36,701 nt of DNA, from positions 1,701 to 38,401 of the forward strand of contig PLTC01000146.1 of assembly GCA_003165295.1 (NCBI GenBank), read 5' to 3'. The notes under the pieces are model-generated. The model was not told the origin of the DNA and made no database searches. It saw nothing but the letters and a program-made list of their open reading frames with translations. Made by a program: the position numbers and the translations under genes. Shown in pieces: positions 1-7,911 of the stretch (within the stretch, counting starts at the first letter, position 1; each line of letters begins with the position of its first letter). The DNA is from Rhodospirillales bacterium. GTDB taxonomy: Bacteria > Pseudomonadota > Alphaproteobacteria > Azospirillales > Azospirillaceae.

Positions 1-3
1 CAA

Positions 4-17
4 GGAGGCGAGCCTCC
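4..17 (-). terminator. Short hairpin, possible terminator of the small minus-strand gene
   Basis: GGAGGC and GCCTCC form a perfect 6-bp stem around a GA loop. It lies about 45 bases beyond the stop of the small minus-strand gene at 64-309. No real T-run follows on the minus strand, so a terminator role is only a guess. Confidence 0.25.
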
Positions 18-63
18 CTGCGGGTGCGGGAGAGAGCCCTGCAAAAACAATCACCACTCCACG

Positions 64-309
64 TCACCACCAGGGACGGGTGAGCCCTGCCACCATTTCC
101 GCGGTAATCGCCAAACCCGTGGCCGCCGACACATGTGCCGCGGCAACGATACAGGCGTGGTGTCTCGCGGCCTCACCGATCAGCCGTCGTTGGCGCCGCG
201 CCGCAAGCAGCGCCTCGGTGTACGCATCCACAATGAAGTCATCGACGTCGGTCACTGCTGCGGCGTTTTGCACACATCTGTCCGACCGGTCCGATCCATG
301 CCTGGCCAT
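64..309 (-). CDS. Small hypothetical protein divergent from imuA
   Basis: An 81-residue frame starting MARHGSDRSD and ending GLTRPWW. The middle, roughly residues 20-75, looks like a compact helical protein: acidic DVDDFIVDAY, then an Arg-rich turn, then an Ala-rich helix. I do not recognise a family. The frame stays open further upstream, but those residues lie antisense to imuA and look non-coding, so I start at 309. The ribosome site is weak. It is divergent from imuA, and the LexA box at 411-425 lies in the shared spacer, so co-regulation by SOS is possible but unproven. It could also be a chance frame in GC-rich DNA. Confidence 0.4.
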   Translation of the reverse strand: MARHGSDRSDRCVQNAAAVTDVDDFIVDAYTEALLAARRQRRLIGEAARHHACIVAAAHVSAATGLAITAEMVAGLTRPWW

Positions 310-410
310 AACGCCATAAATAGGGGTTCCCGGAGATTTTACATCCCCCCAAGCCCCTCTTTTGAAATCGCCGGCGCTTGCGGCGCCACTTGACAGCACC
401 CCGGCAAATG

Positions 411-425
411 GAACATACAGGGAAC
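411..425 (+). promoter_or_regulatory. LexA (SOS) box upstream of imuA
   Basis: The sequence reads GAAC, seven bases (ATACAGG), GAAC. This is an exact match to the alphaproteobacterial LexA operator GTTC-N7-GTTC in reverse orientation. It ends 47 bases before the ATG at 473, and imuA-type cassettes are classic LexA targets. The site also argues for the internal start at 473, because an in-frame ATG at 362 lies upstream of the operator. Confidence 0.75.
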
Positions 426-472
426 TATGGAGCCCGCGCTCCAATCCCGATGGCCTTGATGCTGGTTGCCCC

Positions 473-1261
473 ATGTCTTCTGCTGTTCGCTCAGAGAACG
501 AGGATCCGGTCGACAAAGCGGCGACGCTCGCTGCGTTACGGGCGCAGGTCCGCCGGCTTGAAGGATGTTTGACCGGCACCATACACCCGTTAGGAGTGTC
601 TGAACTTGATGGCTGGTTGCCCGGTGGCGGGTTGGCGTTGGGCTGCATCCACGAGGTCGGCGGGGCCGGAGCCGGAGACGATGGCGCCGCAGTCGGCTTT
701 GCCGCGGTGGTGCTGGGACGGCTGGCGACCGATGGCGGGCGGGTCCTCTGGCTGACCCGCCGGGATGATCTTTATCCACCGGGCCTTGCCGGGCTGGGGT
801 TGAGGCCGGAAAGGCTGATTCCGGTGCCGGTCCGTCGGGACCGCGACACGCTGTGGGCGATGGAGGAGGCGCTTCGCCACCGTCGGCTGGCGGCGGTGCT
901 GGGGGAGGTCAATGACCTGGATCTGGTGGCATCGCGGCGCCTGCAACTGGCGGCCGAAGGGGGGGGCGTCACCGGCCTGTTGCTGAGACCGCCGGCGTCG
1001 CCGCCGGCCGCCAGCGCCGCAGTTACGCGCTGGCGGCTGGCGGCGACGGCCAGCATCGGGATTTCCGGCCTGGGGCCGCCGCGCTGGCGGGTCGAATTGC
1101 TGCGTTGTCGGGGTGGGCGGCCCGGACAATGGGTGCTGGAATGGACCGGCGATCGGTTGCGGGGAAGTCCCGACGCCGACGCGGATCAGAGCAAAAAACT
1201 CGAATGCCCGACTCAGAGTTCGAGCACCACCCGGTTACGGCCGGTCGCCTTGGCCTCGTAG
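473..1261 (+). CDS. imuA: ImuA, RecA-like SOS mutagenesis accessory protein
   Basis: A 262-residue RecA/SulA-fold protein of the ImuA family, the accessory factor that works with ImuB and DnaE2 in damage-induced translesion synthesis. The family pattern is clear: LDGWLPGGGLALGCIHEVGG near the N-terminus (about residues 47-66), then a GGRVLWLTRRDDLYPPGL strand-loop and the RWRVELLRCRGGRPG segment near the C-terminus. No full Walker A is visible, as is usual for ImuA. An in-frame ATG at 362 would place the start upstream of the LexA box, so 473 is chosen. The last 49 bases overlap the convergent diguanylate cyclase gene, and the final 40 or so residues look unlike the family. imuB is not adjacent but lies about 30 kb away at 30859-32379. 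Confidence 0.85.
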   Translation: MSSAVRSENEDPVDKAATLAALRAQVRRLEGCLTGTIHPLGVSELDGWLPGGGLALGCIHEVGGAGAGDDGAAVGFAAVVLGRLATDGGRVLWLTRRDDLYPPGLAGLGLRPERLIPVPVRRDRDTLWAMEEALRHRRLAAVLGEVNDLDLVASRRLQLAAEGGGVTGLLLRPPASPPAASAAVTRWRLAATASIGISGLGPPRWRVELLRCRGGRPGQWVLEWTGDRLRGSPDADADQSKKLECPTQSSSTTRLRPVALAS

Positions 1262-2169
1262 AGCGCCCGGTCGGCCCGGTTCAGGCCGGTTTCGATGCTG
1301 GCGTCACTGGTCACGGCCTGGGTAACCCCAATGCTGACGGTGAAGCCGGCCCTCTCGCCCCTGGCCTCAATGGTGATGTCGGCAACCCGGCGTCGCAATC
1401 GCTCGGCGATGGCCACCGCCCCCTCCACAGTGGTTTGGGGCAACAGAACCGCGAACTCTTCACCGCCCATCCGTCCCAGCACGTCCTCCTGGCGCAAGCT
1501 GCCGAGACCGGCATTGACGAATGCCTTGATCGCGTCGTCACCGACTGCGTGGCCAAAGCTGTCGTTGATCCGCTTGAAATAGTCGATGTCCATTACCATC
1601 AGTGACAGGGGCGTCCCGTGTCTCAGAAATTGTTTGAACTCGCGGGCCGCCGCATCCATGAAATATCGTCGGTTATAAGCCCCGGTCAGGCTGTCAGTGG
1701 TGGACAAAATAAATAACTCATGTTCCTTCTGCTTCAGCAGCGTGATATCGCTGAACACGATATTTATAACCGGCAATCCTTCCCAAAATAGTGGGCTCAT
1801 CGAGAGCTGAATCACTCTTTTTTTGCCGCCGACGTCGACCAGTTGAACCTCCAGCGAGCGCACGGTGACCGAATCATCGAAGCATTGATTGAACTTATCC
1901 CGTACCAGCCCGGCGTGCTCATCGTCGATGAAATCGAAAATATGATGGCCGACCAGTTCACGGGCCGGAATACCGATCACCGCACCGGCTTCCGAATTGG
2001 CAAAGATGATCGCGTGACGCTGATGGATCACCAGACCGGCAGGAATCAGGTCGAGGAAAGCCCCGAGCTTGCTCCGGGCAATCCGCAATTCGTTCTGGGT
2101 TCGCTGTGCGTCAGGGTCAGTGGCGAACAGGTCGTCGTTTTCTACACCTTTCGGCTGCATATCCATCAT
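1213..2169 (-). CDS. PAS-GGDEF diguanylate cyclase
   Basis: A 318-residue protein predicted to make cyclic di-GMP from two GTP. Residues about 30-148 form a PAS sensor domain, with LIPAGLVIHQRHAIIFANSE as the typical PAS core and FSDITLLKQKEHEL as the linker helix. Residues 155-318 are the GGDEF domain: STTDSLTGAYNRRYF, DIDYFKRINDSFGHAVGD, and the active-site loop GGEEF at 235-239. RQED at 226-229 lies five residues before it, which is the RxxD inhibitory site for product feedback. No membrane segment or signal peptide is seen, so it should be cytosolic. The ATG at 2169 has GGGAGG seven bases upstream; in-frame ATGs further up lack this. Its 3' end overlaps imuA tail to tail. Confidence 0.95.
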   Translation of the reverse strand: MMDMQPKGVENDDLFATDPDAQRTQNELRIARSKLGAFLDLIPAGLVIHQRHAIIFANSEAGAVIGIPARELVGHHIFDFIDDEHAGLVRDKFNQCFDDSVTVRSLEVQLVDVGGKKRVIQLSMSPLFWEGLPVINIVFSDITLLKQKEHELFILSTTDSLTGAYNRRYFMDAAAREFKQFLRHGTPLSLMVMDIDYFKRINDSFGHAVGDDAIKAFVNAGLGSLRQEDVLGRMGGEEFAVLLPQTTVEGAVAIAERLRRRVADITIEARGERAGFTVSIGVTQAVTSDASIETGLNRADRALYEAKATGRNRVVLEL

Positions 2170-2395
2170 GTCAGCCTCCCAACACTTTCCGCTTCCGGTC
2201 AGCCGAGCGGTCTGCCCGGCTGACCGGAAAGATACAGGCGAGCCCAGTCTAAGACTTAAGTCTAAGTATTTCCCGCCTGAGAGAGTTACGTCGGTGCCGC
2301 ACGACAGACCCGCGCCCGGCATCGCCCGCCAGGGTCATCCCATTTTGCCGTCATTTGGGGCACGGCCGCGGCTGTTCTTGTTGTGCGGACTGGCG

Positions 2396-2410
2396 CTAAC
2401 CAATTGTTAA
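2396..2410. promoter_or_regulatory. Candidate CtrA-type binding site
   Basis: CTAA, seven bases, TTAA, followed by CCAT. The alphaproteobacterial CtrA consensus is TTAA-N7-TTAA, so this matches seven of eight fixed bases. It sits about 230 bases upstream of the diguanylate cyclase start, in the position of a distal operator. A one-mismatch site can arise by chance in AT-rich DNA. Confidence 0.35.
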
Positions 2411-2705
2411 CCATAGATCGCGCGCTCAATCTTTTTCGTTGTGGTCATTTGCAACGAGTCATAGCGCGGAACGGGCGAATATTGATTAGATATTGTGCCT
2501 ATTATTCAATTTTCCATGGTGCTTTATCCAAATAGCGAACTTATTGAGCGAAAATCGGTTCGGAAAAGCCGCCACCACCTTATCGCGCGGCTCTCCACCT
2601 CAACCGGTTTGCCGTCCGGGCCGATTGGCGAGAGGCCGCAATGGGCTCAAACCATCGACTCGGGGGAAGGGTTGACCTGCCGCACGGGCTCCGATGTCCC
2701 GGGCT

Positions 2706-2745
2706 CCCGACTCGGCGTGACGGTGGGCCGGAAGCGGGTTTTTTT
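2706..2745 (+). terminator. Terminator-like hairpin with seven T, no obvious gene before it
   Basis: CCCG (2706-2709) and CGGG (2735-2738) close an interrupted stem, and CGGC (2713-2716) pairs with GCCG (2727-2730) inside it. Seven T follow directly at 2739-2745. This is the best T-tract terminator seen in the window, yet no protein gene ends upstream of it on the plus strand, which raises the possibility of a small RNA. Confidence 0.35.
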
Positions 2746-2894
2746 CTGTCATGCCGCCCTGTTGAACCACCCCTGCCCTTCTCCCGGCCAACCGTCAAGG
2801 TTGAGCCATTTGGGCAAGACCGCGTCGCGAAGTTGGTCTTTCGCAACGCGAAATAATTCGATCGCAATGCAAAATATAGGATTTCCAGAACGAC

Positions 2895-2910
2895 CTATCT
2901 CTATAGATAG
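2895..2910. repeat. 16-bp palindrome, possible operator
   Basis: CTATCT, CTAT loop, AGATAG. It is a perfect inverted repeat in the AT-rich patch about 100 bases upstream of the gene starting at 3008. It could be a repressor site for that gene. No family could be assigned. Confidence 0.3.
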
Positions 2911-3007
2911 TGTTATTATACCAAAATGCAGGGTTAATATTCAACCGTCTCGTTGTTCTGTTCACTGACCGAGCAGCAATTGGAATGGGTGTGGGTTCAA
3001 CGAATGG

Positions 3008-4168
3008 ATGATTGGAACAATGGATAGCGTCGATCATCGCCGTTCCGGCCTGTTGTTTGGAGCCCCTTCGGTATCGGGTCCGGCAAATCGGTGTGGTTCC
3101 CACGATGCGGCCGGTGAAATTTTTGGTGGTAGCCGGCCTGATTTGAAACATCTGCAAAAGGAACTGACCCTCGGCCCGGGCTTCTTCGTGGCGATGGGAC
3201 GGCCCGAGAAGGCCGGCGGCGACGATGAACCGGAACCGGAACCGGAACCGGAACCGGGACAGGGGGTTGGAGCCAGCCGCCGTGAAGAGTTGCGGCCCTG
3301 GAGCGAAGAAGAGAGAGAGCAGCTTCGGGCGCTGCATGCCCAGCGACTGACCAATACCGAGATCGCCGCCCGCCTCGGTCGTACCGGCGAAGCGGTAAGC
3401 AATATGAGCCGGCGGCTTGGCCTGCGGCGCCGGGACTCCGCGCAGCCCTGGACCAACGGTCAGTTGCGATTGCTCCAGCGGATGCTCGAAGACGGGTGCA
3501 GCCTGAAGGAAATTGCCGATCTTACCGGCCATCCGCGCTCCTCGGTGGCCGACAAGCTGCGCCGGCTCAACGTTCAGAGCCTGCGATTCCGGAGGCCCTG
3601 GACCGACCGGGAGCGTGAGACGGTCCTGGCCCTTCACGCCACCGGCGCCTCTCTTGCCGCCATTGCCCAGGCGGTCCCCGACCGCAGCGTTGATGCCGTG
3701 CAGCAAAAATTGCAGGAACTGGTCGGTCCGGCACCGTTCCGCTCCGGCCAGCGCGGCGCCCAGGACGCGATGATCAAGGCCAAAGTCGAACGCCCGGCGG
3801 AGCCGCCGTCGGTCGCGCCGTCATTCCGGCCGACCGCAAATTCCGGAGGGGCGCCGGCCCGTGCCGCCGTCCGACTGATCCGCGAGCGGCGGGAAACCAG
3901 GCCCACCATGGTTCCGGCCTCGGTGGACGAGATGGTCCGCTGGTTGCGCTCGCGGGACTTTATGGTCCTCCATCGGATGCCGGGCTGGCAGGTCGACCGC
4001 CATGTCCTCGAAGACGAACTCTCGCTGCTGGAGTTCGTCAATGTCCGTCGCCATCGGCTCAACCTGCCGCCATTCGTCATTCCCGGTGCGGCCGGCTGTA
4101 CCCAATCCACCGAACCACGGGCCACCGAACCACGGGCCACCGAACCGAGGGCCATCGCACCGGCCTGA
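3008..4168 (+). CDS. DNA-binding protein with three GcrA/Myb-like helical repeats
   Basis: A 386-residue protein with three repeats, each opening with PW(S/T) and ending in a three-helix unit, at about residues 96-139, 146-189 and 196-240. The key Trp falls at 98, 148 and 198, an exact 50-residue period. Repeat 1 (WSEEE...LTNTEIAARLG...RRLGL) closely resembles the N-terminal DNA-binding unit of GcrA, the sigma70 partner that reads CcrM-methylated GANTC sites; GcrA itself has one such unit. Before the repeats is a Glu-Pro tract (residues 74-83). After them comes a disordered stretch, a conserved-looking domain at about 295-360 and a degenerate TEPRA tail. The start is uncertain: neither 3008 nor the ATG at 3194 (residue 63) has a strong ribosome site. 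A regulatory role is inferred; no target is known. Confidence 0.75.
   Translation: MIGTMDSVDHRRSGLLFGAPSVSGPANRCGSHDAAGEIFGGSRPDLKHLQKELTLGPGFFVAMGRPEKAGGDDEPEPEPEPEPGQGVGASRREELRPWSEEEREQLRALHAQRLTNTEIAARLGRTGEAVSNMSRRLGLRRRDSAQPWTNGQLRLLQRMLEDGCSLKEIADLTGHPRSSVADKLRRLNVQSLRFRRPWTDRERETVLALHATGASLAAIAQAVPDRSVDAVQQKLQELVGPAPFRSGQRGAQDAMIKAKVERPAEPPSVAPSFRPTANSGGAPARAAVRLIRERRETRPTMVPASVDEMVRWLRSRDFMVLHRMPGWQVDRHVLEDELSLLEFVNVRRHRLNLPPFVIPGAAGCTQSTEPRATEPRATEPRAIAPA
3227..3256 (+). repeat. Five tandem GAACCG hexamers inside the triple-repeat gene
   Basis: Five consecutive copies of GAACCG encode an alternating Glu-Pro tract just before the first GcrA-like repeat. Such in-frame hexamers are prone to length change by slippage, which would alter the linker length without a frameshift. 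Confidence 0.9.
4107..4151 (+). repeat. Three 15-bp tandem repeats at the 3' end of the triple-repeat gene
   Basis: The unit CCACCGAACCACGGG occurs at 4107-4121 and 4122-4136, with a third slightly changed copy at 4137-4151. It encodes TEPRA pentapeptides in the C-terminal tail, so copy number can vary without breaking the frame. Confidence 0.9.
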
Positions 4169-4379
4169 CCGGTTCGGTTGCGATACCGGCGATTGCCTTA
4201 CCCCTCCGGCCTTTGCTATGGAGAGCCGGACGCCGGGGGCGGTTACCACGAGAATGCCACAAAAATGCCCTCTCCCGGTCACGTCCGCAGGTCCATAAGG
4301 GCAGGCGGCGCGGCTGGGTTTCAGCCGCGGGTTTCGCCCGGGACGGGCAACTGTGGGTGCGCAGGGGATAAATTTTACC

Positions 4380-5141
4380 ATGGCGATGATCGAAATCGAA
4401 CGGCTGGTCAAACGCTTCGGCGTTTTCACCGCGGTCGATGGCGTCGGCTTCACGGTCGACCGCGGTACCGTGCTGGGCTTCCTTGGTCCCAATGGGGCCG
4501 GCAAGTCGACCACGATGAAAATGATCACCGGCTTTCTGCCGCCGACCTCGGGACGAATCGTGGTCTCCGGCTTCGACCTTGCCGAACGGCCCCTGGCGGC
4601 CAAGCGGCGGATTGGCTATCTGCCCGAGGGGGCGCCGGCCTATGCCGACATGACGCCCCGGGCATTTCTTGAGTTCGTCGCCGATGTCCGTGGCCTGATC
4701 GGGGCCGACCGCCGGCGCAAGCTTGACGAGGCGATCGCCCGAATCGACCTGGAACCGGTGTTGGAACAGCCAATCGACACCCTGTCCAAGGGCTTCAAAC
4801 GCCGGGTCGGGCTGGCGCAGGCGATCCTGCACGACCCGGAGGTGCTGATCCTGGACGAACCCACCGACGGCCTGGACCCTAACCAGAAGCATGCCGTGCG
4901 GATCTTGATCAAGGCGATGGCCGCCACCAAGGCGATCATCATCTCCACCCATATCCTGGAGGAGGTCGAGGCGGTGTGCACCCGTTCCCTGATCATCGCC
5001 CACGGCAAGGTCCTGGCCGAAGGCGAGCCGTTGTCCGACAGCCGCGGCTGGCGCTTTGGCACGCTGGAGGCGGCACCGGGCCGGCTCGACGCGGTATTCC
5101 GCCGGATCACCACCGGTCAGGTCACGGAGCTGGCAGCATGA
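4380..5141 (+). CDS. GldA-like ABC transporter ATP-binding protein
   Basis: A 253-residue ABC ATPase that powers the permease encoded next. Walker A is GPNGAGKST (about residues 37-45), the signature is LSKGFKRRVGLAQAILHDP, Walker B is VLILDEPTDGLDP, and the H-loop is IIISTHILEEVE. The order ATPase, permease, auxiliary protein, DUF4340 matches the GldA-GldF-GldG group of ABC systems, named after Bacteroidetes gliding genes but common in non-gliding Proteobacteria, where the substrate is unknown. The ATG at 4380 follows AGGGG by 12 bases; the upstream in-frame ATG at 4353 has no support. The stop overlaps the next start as ATGA, so the two are translationally coupled. Confidence 0.92.
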   Translation: MAMIEIERLVKRFGVFTAVDGVGFTVDRGTVLGFLGPNGAGKSTTMKMITGFLPPTSGRIVVSGFDLAERPLAAKRRIGYLPEGAPAYADMTPRAFLEFVADVRGLIGADRRRKLDEAIARIDLEPVLEQPIDTLSKGFKRRVGLAQAILHDPEVLILDEPTDGLDPNQKHAVRILIKAMAATKAIIISTHILEEVEAVCTRSLIIAHGKVLAEGEPLSDSRGWRFGTLEAAPGRLDAVFRRITTGQVTELAA

Positions 5142-5875
5142 CCGGCGGAACCGCAGCCATCTTCCGGCGCGAACTGGCGGGCTACTTCGCAACGCCGGTC
5201 GCCTTCGTCTTCATCATCATCTTCCTGCTGCTCAACGGCATCTTCACCTTCTATGTCGGGGGCTTTTTCGAACGGGGGCAGGCCGACCTGCGGCCGTTCT
5301 TCATGTTCCATCCCTGGCTTTATCTGCTGCTGATGCCGGCCATCGCCATGCGGCTGTGGGCCGAAGAACGCCGGAGCGGCTCGATCGAATTGCTGCTGAC
5401 TTTGCCGGTACACCTCTACGAGGTGGTGCTGGGCAAGTTCCTGGCCGCCTGGTGCTTTACCGCCATCGCGCTGGCACTGACCTTTCCGATCTGGCTCACC
5501 GTCAGCTTTCTTGGCCACCCCGATCAGGGGGTGATCCTGGCCGGTTACCTCGGCAGCCTGCTGATGGCCGGCGGCTACCTGGCCATCTGCGCCTGCCTGT
5601 CGGCGACCACCCGCAATCAGGTCATCGCCTTTGTGGTCGGGGTCATCGTTTGTCTGCTGTTCACCGTCTCGGGCACACCGATCGTGCTGGATCTGGTCAG
5701 TGCCTGGGCGCCACATACCCTGGTCGACACCATTGCGTCCTTCAGTTTTCTGGCCCGCTTCGACTCCATCGTCGAAGGGGTGATCGACGTGCGTGACCTG
5801 ATCTATTTCGCGTCCCTCATCGCGTTCTGGCTGTTCGCCAACGCGGTGGTGGTCGAGCTGCGCAAAGCCGGCTGA
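5138..5875 (+). CDS. GldF-like ABC transporter permease
   Basis: A 245-residue inner-membrane protein with about six hydrophobic segments. The N-terminal RRELAGYFATPVAFVFIIIFLLLNGIF and the EERRSGSIELLLTLPV motif are typical of ABC-2 permeases of the GldF/NatB/NosY type. It should form the membrane channel with the ATPase encoded immediately upstream; its start overlaps that gene's stop by four bases. The next gene follows after 13 bases. The transported substrate cannot be told from sequence. Confidence 0.92.
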   Translation: MTGGTAAIFRRELAGYFATPVAFVFIIIFLLLNGIFTFYVGGFFERGQADLRPFFMFHPWLYLLLMPAIAMRLWAEERRSGSIELLLTLPVHLYEVVLGKFLAAWCFTAIALALTFPIWLTVSFLGHPDQGVILAGYLGSLLMAGGYLAICACLSATTRNQVIAFVVGVIVCLLFTVSGTPIVLDLVSAWAPHTLVDTIASFSFLARFDSIVEGVIDVRDLIYFASLIAFWLFANAVVVELRKAG

Positions 5876-5888
5876 GGGAGGCCCGATC

Positions 5889-7898
5889 ATGAACCGGAGA
5901 GTCCTGTCGATGGCGGCGCTGGGCGCTGCCGCCGTCCTGTTCGTCGCCATCAACATCCTCGGTCAAACGTCGCTGCACCAGGCCAGGCTCGACCTGACCG
6001 AGGGCCAGTTGTTCACGCTGTCCCAGGGCACCCGCAACATCCTGGCGTCGCTCAAGGAGCCGATCAGCCTGAAGCTGTTTTTTTCCGATAAGCTGGCGGG
6101 CACCAACCCGCAGCTCCACGGCTATGGCCAGCGGGTACGCGAACTTCTGGAAGAGTACGCCAACCGCTCCCACGGCATGATCCGACTCCAGGAGATCGAT
6201 CCCGAGCCGTACTCCGATGCCGAGGACCGGGCGGTGGAGGCCGGGATTCAGGGTGTGCCGCTGGATCAGAACGGCGACAAGCCAGCCTATTTCGGCCTGG
6301 TCGGCACCAACACCACCGATCATCAGGAAACCATCCCATACTTCGCTCAGGAACGGGAGGCGTTCCTCGAATACGACCTGACCAGGCTGGTCTACGCCCT
6401 CACCGATCCCAAAAAGGCGGTGGTGGGCGTTCTCACCGACATGGACCTGACCTACGGGCCGGGGGGCATGATGGCGGCGATGCGCGGCGAGGCGCATCCC
6501 TACGCCTTTCTGGACTCGTTGCGCCAGACCTTCGATGTCCGGGTGTTGAAGACCGATCTGACCGCCATTGACAAGGATGTCTCGGTACTGCTGGTGCTGC
6601 GACCGCAAAAGCTGGCGCCGCCGACGCTCTTCGCCGTCGATCAGTATCTGCTGGCCGGCGGCCGGGCCATGGTGTTCGTGGATCCCTATGTGGAAAGCGT
6701 CGTGGATCAGCCGGGACCCGGCGGCATGCCGATGCCCGGGACATCCCATAGTGCCGTCCTGCCCCAGTTGTTCCAGGCCTGGGGACTCGAGATGGACCCC
6801 GGCCGTTTCGTCGCCGATCCTGAACTGGCGGTGCGGGTCGCCTTTGGCCAGGGCGGCCGGCGCCGCGCGGTGCCGTATCCGGCATGGCTGATGCTGACCC
6901 CGGATAATCTCAGCAAGGACGATGTCGTCACCACCGATCTGGCCAGCCTGATGGTCGGCTCGGCAGGGGCTCTGGCCAAACGCAAGGATGCCGACATCAC
7001 CTTCACGCCCCTGGCCACCAGCTCGCCCCGTGCGCAGTTGGTGGATGTGAGCAAACTCGAAGGGGAGCCCGACCCCGAGGCGATGCTGACCGCGCTGGCT
7101 TCCGGCGGGCAGGCCTACGTCCTGGCCGCGCGCGTCACCGGCACCCTCAAGACCGCGTTCCCCGATGGTCCGCCGGTTCCGGCCGACGATCACAAGACCG
7201 GCGATCACAAGACCGGCGATGACAAGGCCGACGATGACAAGGCCGACGAGCAGAAAGCCGGCGATCAGAAGGCTGAGGCCGGAAAGCCCCGGCCGGCCGC
7301 CCCGGCGAGGTCGCTGACCGTCAGCGCCCAGCCGGCCAACCTGATCGTGGTTGCCGACACCGATATGCTGGAGGATCGTTTCTGGGTTCAGCAGCAAACC
7401 CTGCTCGGCCAGCAACTTTCGGTGCCGTTCGCCGGCAATGTCGACTTCCTGGCCAATGGCATCGACAATCTGGCCGGCTCCAGCGACCTGATCGGCCTGC
7501 GCGGCCGGGCCGGAGCATCACGGCCGTTCCTGGCGGTGGAAGACCTGCACCGTGCCGCCGGAGCGCAGGTGCTGGCCCGCGAACAGGCGTTGCGCAAGAA
7601 GCTGGAGGAGGCACAAAAGCAAATCTCCGACCTTGAAGGCAAGGCCACCAAGGCCGGGGCCGGCGGCACCCTGCTGTCCAAGGAAGAGCAGGCGACCATC
7701 GAACATTTCCGCGCCGAAGTGCTGAGCACCCGCAAGGAACTGCGTCAGGTCCAGCACGCCCTCAATCAGGACATCGAGCGGCTGTCGGCAACGGTCAAGG
7801 TTCTCAACATCGGCGCCATGCCGGTGCTGGTGGCCGGCTTTGCCCTTGGCCTTGCCGTCTGGCGCACCCGCCGCCGCAGCCGCACCGTCCGCGAGTAA
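5889..7898 (+). CDS. GldG-like ABC auxiliary protein
   Basis: A 669-residue membrane-anchored protein of the ABC_transp_aux/GldG family. It has one N-terminal membrane segment (about residues 7-27), a large periplasmic part opening with DLTEGQLFTLSQGTRNIL and including SLKLFFSDKL and LLEEYANRS, a coiled-coil stretch at about 570-630, and a final membrane helix followed by a basic tail (RTRRRSR). A charged linker of six pentapeptides (about residues 434-463) interrupts the periplasmic part. The ATG at 5889 has GGGAGG upstream. It lies between GldF-like and DUF4340 genes with 13-base gaps on both sides, so all four are probably one operon. The role is likely structural or substrate handling; it is not known biochemically. 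Confidence 0.9.
   Translation: MNRRVLSMAALGAAAVLFVAINILGQTSLHQARLDLTEGQLFTLSQGTRNILASLKEPISLKLFFSDKLAGTNPQLHGYGQRVRELLEEYANRSHGMIRLQEIDPEPYSDAEDRAVEAGIQGVPLDQNGDKPAYFGLVGTNTTDHQETIPYFAQEREAFLEYDLTRLVYALTDPKKAVVGVLTDMDLTYGPGGMMAAMRGEAHPYAFLDSLRQTFDVRVLKTDLTAIDKDVSVLLVLRPQKLAPPTLFAVDQYLLAGGRAMVFVDPYVESVVDQPGPGGMPMPGTSHSAVLPQLFQAWGLEMDPGRFVADPELAVRVAFGQGGRRRAVPYPAWLMLTPDNLSKDDVVTTDLASLMVGSAGALAKRKDADITFTPLATSSPRAQLVDVSKLEGEPDPEAMLTALASGGQAYVLAARVTGTLKTAFPDGPPVPADDHKTGDHKTGDDKADDDKADEQKAGDQKAEAGKPRPAAPARSLTVSAQPANLIVVADTDMLEDRFWVQQQTLLGQQLSVPFAGNVDFLANGIDNLAGSSDLIGLRGRAGASRPFLAVEDLHRAAGAQVLAREQALRKKLEEAQKQISDLEGKATKAGAGGTLLSKEEQATIEHFRAEVLSTRKELRQVQHALNQDIERLSATVKVLNIGAMPVLVAGFALGLAVWRTRRRSRTVRE
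7188..7277 (+). repeat. Six degenerate 15-bp tandem repeats in the GldG-like gene
   Basis: Six in-frame 15-base units run from 7188 to 7277. The first two are identical (GATCACAAGACCGGC), units three and four are identical to each other, and the last two are diverged. They encode D(H/D/Q)KxG/D pentapeptides, a highly charged Lys-Asp linker. The pattern shows recent duplication by slippage. Confidence 0.9.
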
Positions 7899-7911
7899 CC
7901 GGGGTCGAGCC

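Larger units (their letters stand above)
2170..3007. other. Long intergenic region with AT-rich patches
   Basis: This is 838 bases between the diguanylate cyclase gene and the triple-repeat DNA-binding gene. Open frames exist, the longest about 157 codons at 2495-2968, but their composition is not protein-like and none has a convincing ribosome site. AT-rich patches at about 2470-2530 and 2850-2960 suggest promoters for the two flanking, divergently read genes. The visible signals are a CtrA-like site, a terminator-like structure and a 16-bp palindrome, listed separately. Confidence 0.6.

Noticed and set aside
2495-2968. 157-codon frame in the intergenic region
   Set aside because: Composition is not protein-like, it has no ribosome site, and it crosses a terminator-like hairpin and a palindrome.
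5817-7415. 532-codon open frame on the minus strand
   Set aside because: Antisense to the GldF- and GldG-like genes, with low-complexity His, Gln and Gly composition typical of a shadow frame.
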